Shown here one piece after another: positions 6,057-10,316 of a stretch of 10,316 nucleotides of DNA. Source of the DNA: an uncultured Clostridia bacterium (lineage in GTDB: Bacteria > Bacillota > Clostridia > Christensenellales > Borkfalkiaceae); NCBI GenBank assembly GCA_934249215.1, contig CAKQKN010000113.1:1-10316 (forward strand), given 5' to 3'. The translations under genes and the position numbers were made by a program. The stretch's first letter is position 1, and each line of letters begins with the position of its first letter. The notes below the pieces were generated by a model. It ran no database searches. It saw nothing but the letters and a program-made list of their open reading frames with translations, and was not told where the DNA came from.

Positions 6057-6065
6057 ATGTAGTAA
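6050..6065 (+). promoter_or_regulatory. NrdR box 2
   Basis: ATACAATATGTAGTAA keeps 9 of the 10 core positions (CAATATGTAG against CwAtATaTwG) but poorer outer bases. It starts exactly 32 bp after box 1, three helical turns, the usual spacing of paired NrdR boxes. Confidence 0.7.
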
Positions 6066-6081
6066 AATCAGTCTTATTCGC

Positions 6082-6110
6082 TTGACTATTAAATTATGCT
6101 GTGTTATCAT
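6082..6110 (+). promoter_or_regulatory. Downstream nrdD promoter
   Basis: TTGACT (6082-6087), a 17-bp spacer and TATCAT (6105-6110) preceded by TGT (extended -10). It is the best promoter match in the window, lies downstream of both NrdR boxes and gives a leader of about 100 nt. Confidence 0.7.
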
Positions 6111-6144
6111 AAGTCGCGTAAACAAAATGCGCTCTGAGCCGAGC

Positions 6145-6174
6145 CGCCGAGAGGCGTCCGACGCAGGCGTTTTT
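6145..6174 (+). promoter_or_regulatory. GC-rich leader hairpin with T run before nrdD
   Basis: CGCC (6145-6148) can pair with GGCG at 6153-6156 (GAGA loop) or with GGCG at 6166-6169, which is followed by TTTTT (6170-6174). GCGT/ACGC (6154-6164) can form inside. The competing stems could act as a weak attenuator, but the pairing is short. Confidence 0.3.
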
Positions 6175-6218
6175 CTACGAATATACTCATTTTTAACTAA
6201 TTTTTACGAGGTGTTGTT

Positions 6219-8636
6219 ATGTATCAGGTAGTAAAGAGAGACGGTACTGAAGTAAGTCTCGATCTAGGCAAAATCAAAACCGCAATCATAAAGGCTTTCG
6301 ATGCGAGTGGAATAGCGTACGAAGAAAACGTGATTGATTTCATCGTTTTAAAAGTTACCGCGGACTATGCTTCAAAAGTGAAAGACGGAAAGATCGCCGT
6401 CGAGGAGATACAGGACAGCGTCGAAAAAGTTCTCAGCGAATCGGGTTATCACGACGTCGCGAAAAGTTATATTCTCTATCGTAAAAACCGCGAAAAACTC
6501 CGCAATATCAAGTCCACGATAATCGACTATAAAGAGCTCGTTGACAGCTACGTGAAGTCGATCGACTGGCGCGTCAAGGAAAATTCCACCGTAACGTATT
6601 CGGTCGGCGGTCTGATTCTCAGCAACTCCGGCGCGATAACCGCAAACTACTGGCTGTCCGAAGTTTACGATCAGGAGATTGCCGACGCGCACAGAAACGC
6701 CGAAATTCACATTCACGATCTGTCGATGCTCACCGGTTACTGCGCGGGCTGGTCGCTCAAGCAACTTATTAAAGAAGGGCTCGGCGGCGTCGTCGGAAAA
6801 ATCACTTCATCCCCGGCAAGCCACCTTGCGACTCTTTGCAACCAGATGGTCAACTTCCTCGGCATCATGCAGAACGAGTGGGCGGGTGCGCAGGCGTTTT
6901 CTTCGTTCGACACCTATCTTGCTCCGTTCGTCAAGGTTGATAATCTCAAATACGGCGAAGTCAAAAAGTGCATAGAATCCTTTATTTACGGCGTCAATAC
7001 GCCCAGCCGCTGGGGAACTCAGGCTCCGTTCTCGAACGTAACGCTCGACTGGACGGTTCCTGCGGACCTTGCCGATCTTCCCGCGATCGTGGGCGGCAAG
7101 GAGCAGAATTTTAAATATAAAGACTGCCAGAAAGAAATGGATATGGTCAATAAAGCGTTTATCGAGATCATGATCGAGGGCGACGCCAACGGCCGCGGTT
7201 TCCAGTACCCCATTCCGACTTACTCCATAACCAAGGATTTCGACTGGTCGGAAACCGAAAACAACAAACTCCTTTTCGAAATGACCGCAAAATACGGCAC
7301 TCCGTATTTCAGCAACTATATCAACAGCGACATGCAGCCGAGCGACGTCAGAAGCATGTGCTGCCGTTTACGCCTCGACCTTCGCGAACTGCGTAAAAAA
7401 TCGGGCGGTTTCTTCGGCAGCGGCGAAAGCACCGGCTCGGTAGGCGTCGTTACCATCAACATGCCGAGAATAGCCTATCAGTCGGAAAACGAAGCCGATT
7501 TCTACAAACGCCTCGACAAGCTTATGGACATCGCCGCAAGATCGCTCAAAGTCAAGCGTAACGTCATCACCAAGCTTCTCGACGAAGGGCTTTATCCTTA
7601 CACCAAGCGCTATCTCGGAACGTTTGCCAACCACTTCTCGACGATCGGTCTTATCGGTATGAACGAAGCGTGCCTTAACGCGAAGTGGATAAGAAAAGAT
7701 CTGTCGCACGCCGAATCGCAGGAATTCACCAAGCAGGTTCTCGTCCACATGCGCGACCGTCTGTCCGATTATCAGGAAATGTACGGCGACTTATATAACC
7801 TTGAAGCGACACCCGCTGAGTCCACGACCTACAGAATGGCGAAACACGACGTCAAGGACTTCCCCGACATTATCACTGCGGCGCCCAAGGGCGAAACCCC
7901 GTACTACACGAACAGCTCGCATCTGCCCGTCGGCTACACGGAAGATATTTTTACCGCGCTCGACGTACAGGACGAACTTCAGACGCTTTACACTTCTGGC
8001 ACCGTATTCCACGCATTCCTCGGCGAAAAAATGCCCGACTGGAAGTCTGCGGCAAACCTCGTCAGAAAGATTGCGGAAAACTATAAATTGCCTTACTACA
8101 CGCTTTCCCCGACGTACTCCGTCTGCAGAAAACACGGCTATATCAACGGCGAAAAATACACTTGCCCGATCTGCGGCGAGGCTACCGAAGTATACAGCCG
8201 CATAACCGGCTACTATCGTCCCGTACAGAACTGGAACGCCGGCAAGACCGAGGAGTTCAAGGAAAGAAAACTTTACGACGTCATGAACCCCAAATATCAG
8301 CCGAAGAACAAAAAATCGGTCGATACCGCCGAAAAATCGTGCGACTCCGCCGAAAAATCGTGCGACTCCGCCGAAAAGACTTCCGCTCCCAAGCTCGCGA
8401 GATACACTCTTTTCACGACCGCTACTTGCCCGAAGTGTAAGGCGATCAAAGCCATATTTGACAAGGGGGGAGTGATCTACGACACCGTGGACTGCTACGC
8501 TTCGACCGATCTCGTTTCGGCTTACGGTGTGACGAACGCTCCGACGCTCGTCGTTCCGGTCGGCGAGGGCTACGAAATATACCGCGGAGAGGGCGAGATT
8601 CGTAAGTTCTACGACGAAAATCTCCGTCGTTCCTGA
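6219..8636 (+). CDS. nrdD: Class III (anaerobic) ribonucleoside-triphosphate reductase with fused C-terminal redoxin
   Basis: NrdD reduces ribonucleoside triphosphates to dNTPs without oxygen, using a glycyl radical made by the radical-SAM activase NrdG. Residues 1 to about 95 form an ATP cone (starting VVKRDGTEVSLD), the allosteric activity site. The barrel follows, with HIHDLSMLTGYC (164-175), the finger-loop cysteines MCCRL (Cys381/382, thiyl-radical candidates) and VVTINMPRI. A zinc site uses Cys636, perhaps His639, Cys649 and Cys652. The radical glycine is Gly664 in RITGYYRPVQNWN, a Thermotoga-like rather than E. coli-like version. After about 690 a Lys-rich linker carries repeated CDSAEKS units, then a glutaredoxin/thioredoxin-like domain (about 727-805) with CPKC (Cys737, Cys740) and the cis-Pro motif NAPT (773-776). 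GAGGTG 5 nt before the ATG fixes the start. nrdG is not in the window. Confidence 0.96.
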   Translation: MYQVVKRDGTEVSLDLGKIKTAIIKAFDASGIAYEENVIDFIVLKVTADYASKVKDGKIAVEEIQDSVEKVLSESGYHDVAKSYILYRKNREKLRNIKSTIIDYKELVDSYVKSIDWRVKENSTVTYSVGGLILSNSGAITANYWLSEVYDQEIADAHRNAEIHIHDLSMLTGYCAGWSLKQLIKEGLGGVVGKITSSPASHLATLCNQMVNFLGIMQNEWAGAQAFSSFDTYLAPFVKVDNLKYGEVKKCIESFIYGVNTPSRWGTQAPFSNVTLDWTVPADLADLPAIVGGKEQNFKYKDCQKEMDMVNKAFIEIMIEGDANGRGFQYPIPTYSITKDFDWSETENNKLLFEMTAKYGTPYFSNYINSDMQPSDVRSMCCRLRLDLRELRKKSGGFFGSGESTGSVGVVTINMPRIAYQSENEADFYKRLDKLMDIAARSLKVKRNVITKLLDEGLYPYTKRYLGTFANHFSTIGLIGMNEACLNAKWIRKDLSHAESQEFTKQVLVHMRDRLSDYQEMYGDLYNLEATPAESTTYRMAKHDVKDFPDIITAAPKGETPYYTNSSHLPVGYTEDIFTALDVQDELQTLYTSGTVFHAFLGEKMPDWKSAANLVRKIAENYKLPYYTLSPTYSVCRKHGYINGEKYTCPICGEATEVYSRITGYYRPVQNWNAGKTEEFKERKLYDVMNPKYQPKNKKSVDTAEKSCDSAEKSCDSAEKTSAPKLARYTLFTTATCPKCKAIKAIFDKGGVIYDTVDCYASTDLVSAYGVTNAPTLVVPVGEGYEIYRGEGEIRKFYDENLRRS
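8326..8377 (+). repeat. 21-bp in-frame tandem repeat in the nrdD linker
   Basis: A 21-bp unit beginning CCGCCGAAAAATCGTG occurs at 8326-8346 and, identically, at 8347-8367, with a partial third copy from 8368. It encodes seven-residue units with one Cys each (Cys708, Cys715). Identical DNA suggests recent expansion by slippage. Confidence 0.9.
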
Positions 8637-8714
8637 TCGGCGGTCGCTCGCAGGCAAACGCCGTTTATAAGCGAAAGGCGTTCGGCGGTGCGGGTAAGCG
8701 CAACTTAATAAACT

Positions 8715-8751
8715 TCGACCTCGTTCGTTTTCCGGCGCGAGGTCGATTTTT
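8715..8751 (+). terminator. Terminator after nrdD
   Basis: TCGACCTCG (8715-8723) pairs perfectly with CGAGGTCGA (8738-8746) around a 14-nt loop, followed by TTTTT (8747-8751). It should separate nrdD from the trxB-like gene. A further stem AACGCC/GGCGTT (8657-8682) lies upstream without a T run. Confidence 0.75.
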
Positions 8752-8803
8752 AAACTATCGTCTGACGAAGTCGTCGGGCTTTGTCGGGTGAGGTCGCCAA
8801 AAG

Positions 8804-8855
8804 TCGACTTGTTTAATATTCGACATTATTCGTTAATAATCGACAAAATTCGACA
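8804..8855 (+). repeat. Repeated TCGAC(A/T) motif upstream of trxB-like gene
   Basis: TCGACT (8804-8809) and TCGACA (8820-8825, 8840-8845 and 8850-8855) recur; the last three starts are 20 and 10 bp apart, on the same DNA face. They end at the -35 region, so they could be operator half-sites. The regulator is unknown. Confidence 0.4.
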
Positions 8856-8876
8856 AACAACAAATAATAATATAAT
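8849..8876 (+). promoter_or_regulatory. Promoter of the trxB-like gene
   Basis: A consensus -10 TATAAT (8871-8876) is preceded by a poor -35 TTCGAC (8849-8854) at 16 bp, within the TCGACA repeats. The weak -35 suggests dependence on an activator or other control. Expected start near 8883. Confidence 0.5.
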
Positions 8877-8911
8877 ATAAAATCAACGCAAAATCGAAGA
8901 GGACAAACGAA

Positions 8912-9826
8912 ATGATATACGATATAATAATAGCGGGCGCGGGCGCCGCGGGCATGAACTGCGCGCTCTACGCTTTAAGGAGCGGAAAAACCGTACTGAT
9001 ACTCGAGGGCGAAGCTGTCGGCGGACAGATAGCGAATTCCCCCAAGGTTGAAAATTTTCCGACGATCAAGGAAATTTCGGGCAGCGAGTTTGCCGACAAA
9101 TTTTACGAACAGATCACTGGGTGGGGCGCCGAGCTCGAATACGACAAAGTTACCGAAGTCGTAAAGGGCGACGACGGGCTTTTCCACGTCAAAACGGAAT
9201 ACGGCAACTACACGTCAAGGGCGTTCGTCGCGGCAGTCGGCGTCAGACACAGACATCTTCGCGTGCCGGGCGAAGCCGAACTCATCGGCAACGGCGTATA
9301 TTTCTGCGCACTGTGCGACGGTCCGTTCTACAAGGACAGGGAAGTCGCGATAATCGGCGACGGCAACACCGCTATGCAATATGCCGTAATTCTGTCGGGT
9401 ATATGTTCCAAGGTCTACGTTCTCACTCTGACCGACAAATTTTTCGGCGACAAAGTACTTGAAAAGCGCATAAAAGAAAAGCCTAACGTTGTTCATATCC
9501 CGAACGTTTCCGTCACCGAATTCGTGGGAACGAATAAACTCGAAAGCATAAAATATAAAAACGTCGGTTCAAACGAGGTTTTCTCTCTGGACGTTCCCGC
9601 CGCTTTCGTTTCGATAGGTCAGGTTCCCGACAACAAGATTTTTGCCGAACTCGCTTCTCTTGACGAGCAGGGCTATTTCATCTGTGCCGACGACGGTTCG
9701 ACCGACACGCCCGGTTTCTTCGTTGCGGGCGACTGCCGTGCGAAAAAGATTCGCCAACTCGCAACCGCCGTTTCGGACGGCGCCGTTGCCGCGCTCGCCG
9801 CATGTGAATATATCGACAAGCTGTAA
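8912..9826 (+). CDS. trxB: Thioredoxin-reductase-like flavoprotein with atypical nucleotide site
   Basis: Low-molecular-weight thioredoxin reductases pass electrons from NADPH through FAD and a CxxC pair to thioredoxin. This complete 304-residue protein has the FAD motif GAGAAG (9-14), GGQI (37-40), the redox pair Cys132-Ala-Leu-Cys135 followed by Asp136, the second dinucleotide motif GDGNTA (149-154) and the C-terminal FAD stretch AGDCRAKKIRQLATAVSDG (272-290). The canonical HRRDxxR signature that binds the NADPH 2'-phosphate is replaced by TLTDKFF (172-178), so NADPH is unlikely to be the normal donor; NADH or ferredoxin are possible. AGAGGA (8898-8903) supports the ATG. It follows nrdD, with its own promoter, and sits 47 bp before the aldolase gene. 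The symbol denotes the family, not a proven activity. Confidence 0.85.
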   Translation: MIYDIIIAGAGAAGMNCALYALRSGKTVLILEGEAVGGQIANSPKVENFPTIKEISGSEFADKFYEQITGWGAELEYDKVTEVVKGDDGLFHVKTEYGNYTSRAFVAAVGVRHRHLRVPGEAELIGNGVYFCALCDGPFYKDREVAIIGDGNTAMQYAVILSGICSKVYVLTLTDKFFGDKVLEKRIKEKPNVVHIPNVSVTEFVGTNKLESIKYKNVGSNEVFSLDVPAAFVSIGQVPDNKIFAELASLDEQGYFICADDGSTDTPGFFVAGDCRAKKIRQLATAVSDGAVAALAACEYIDKL

Positions 9827-9873
9827 TTTTAGCACGGCTTTAAAACAAGTCTTTTATAAAAAAAGGTAAAACG

Positions 9874-10316
9874 ATGCATAAAAAACACGAAACGATTGCC
9901 GGGATCAAACGCGGCAAGGCGGTCGCGATCATCCGCGGGGTGGAGAATAGGACGGACGAACTTCTCGGTTCGCTTCTCCGCGGCGGCATAACCTCCGCAG
10001 AGTTTACTTTCGGCTGCGACGACGAAAAGATCGCGCAAACGATAAAAAACGCTGTCAAAAAATTCGGCGATGAAATGTATATCGGCGCCGGCACGGTAAC
10101 GACCGAAAAGCGCCTTTTTCTCGCGCTTGAAGCGGGAGCGGACTACGTTATCACTCCCGTCTGCGACGTAAAAATTGCCGAAGAATGCAAAAAAGCGGAC
10201 GTTTGCTCGATAATCGGCGCGTTCACGCCGACCGAAATCAAAACCGCCGTCGATGCGGGCGCAGACTTCGTCAAACTTTTCCCGGCGAATTTTCTCGGTG
10301 CCGACTACGTAAAAGC
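9874..10316 (+). CDS. eda: KDPG/KHG aldolase, 5' part (runs off the window)
   Basis: The frame opens at ATG 9874, 7 nt after the ribosome binding site AAAGG (9862-9866), and stays open for 147 codons to the window edge; the family is about 205-215 residues long. Motifs in order are AVAIIRG (16-22), GGITSAEFTF with the catalytic Glu43, GAGTV (71-75), TPTEI (118-122) and FVKLFPA (132-138) with the Schiff-base Lys134. These aldolases split 2-keto-3-deoxy-6-phosphogluconate into pyruvate and glyceraldehyde-3-phosphate in Entner-Doudoroff or hexuronate breakdown. ITPVCD (93-98) replaces the commoner SPGF-type segment, so a related sugar-acid substrate is possible. It is probably cotranscribed with the trxB-like gene, with which it has no obvious metabolic link. 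Confidence 0.88.
   Translation, partial: MHKKHETIAGIKRGKAVAIIRGVENRTDELLGSLLRGGITSAEFTFGCDDEKIAQTIKNAVKKFGDEMYIGAGTVTTEKRLFLALEAGADYVITPVCDVKIAEECKKADVCSIIGAFTPTEIKTAVDAGADFVKLFPANFLGADYVK

Noticed and set aside
8326..8377. CRISPR-like repeat
   Set aside because: The units are 21 bp, directly abutting without spacers, and in frame within nrdD.
7791..8657. 288-residue minus-strand open frame
   Set aside because: Antisense shadow of nrdD; the + strand protein carries conserved motifs throughout and the minus product shows repeated low-complexity segments.
8637..8911. nrdG activase or free thioredoxin gene after nrdD
   Set aside because: No open frame with a radical-SAM CxxxCxxC motif or a redoxin motif is present; the gap holds a terminator, repeats and a promoter.

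Overview
The window looks like the chromosome of an uncultured anaerobic Firmicute (Clostridia-like), but this placement is an inference from gene content, not a taxonomic result. The supporting features are a YfhO-type membrane protein, a bacterial-type Tgt next to YajC, an oxygen-sensitive class III ribonucleotide reductase under NrdR-type operators, GAGG-like ribosome binding sites and sigma-A-like promoters. Base composition is roughly balanced, with many CG dinucleotides. All complete protein genes are on the + strand; the only minus-strand gene is a tRNA-Ser.

Positions 1-450: the last 33 codons of an unrecognised gene, its probable terminator, then about 300 bp of gene-free DNA. This DNA holds a 12-bp and a 13-bp inverted repeat, a bidirectional terminator-like hairpin and two partial copies of the tRNA-Ser 3' end, one direct and one inverted. 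It reads like the scar or edge of an element integrated at the tRNA. Positions 449-602: a complete tRNA-Ser(UGA) on the minus strand with encoded CCA, its own promoter (-35 inside an 11-bp tandem duplication) and its own terminator.

Positions 670-3642: a 958-residue YfhO-family multi-pass membrane protein, whose predicted promoter lies so close to the ATG that the mRNA may be leaderless. Positions 3633-5692: tgt (tRNA-guanine transglycosylase) with an 11-bp hairpin in its leader, then yajC (Sec translocase accessory subunit) behind a possible promoter of its own and a purine-rich repetitive leader, ending at a T9 terminator. Positions 5693-6218: a long non-coding stretch whose last 200 bp is the control region of nrdD, with two promoters and two NrdR-box-like operators sitting over the -35 and -10 of the upstream one.

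Positions 6219-8751: nrdD (805 residues), a class III ribonucleotide reductase with an ATP cone, a zinc site and a glycyl-radical motif. A Cys-containing tandem-repeat linker then joins it to a C-terminal glutaredoxin/thioredoxin-like domain with a CPKC active site. Positions 8804-9826: a thioredoxin-reductase-like flavoprotein with a CALC redox centre that lacks the basic HRRxxxR-type signature for NADPH. Positions 9874 to the end: the first 147 codons of a KDPG/KHG aldolase.

The most interesting idea is that nrdD and the following trxB-like gene form an anaerobic dNTP-synthesis and electron-delivery module. The reductase carries its own redoxin, and a nearby atypical flavoprotein disulfide reductase could recharge it. 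No nrdG activase gene is visible here.
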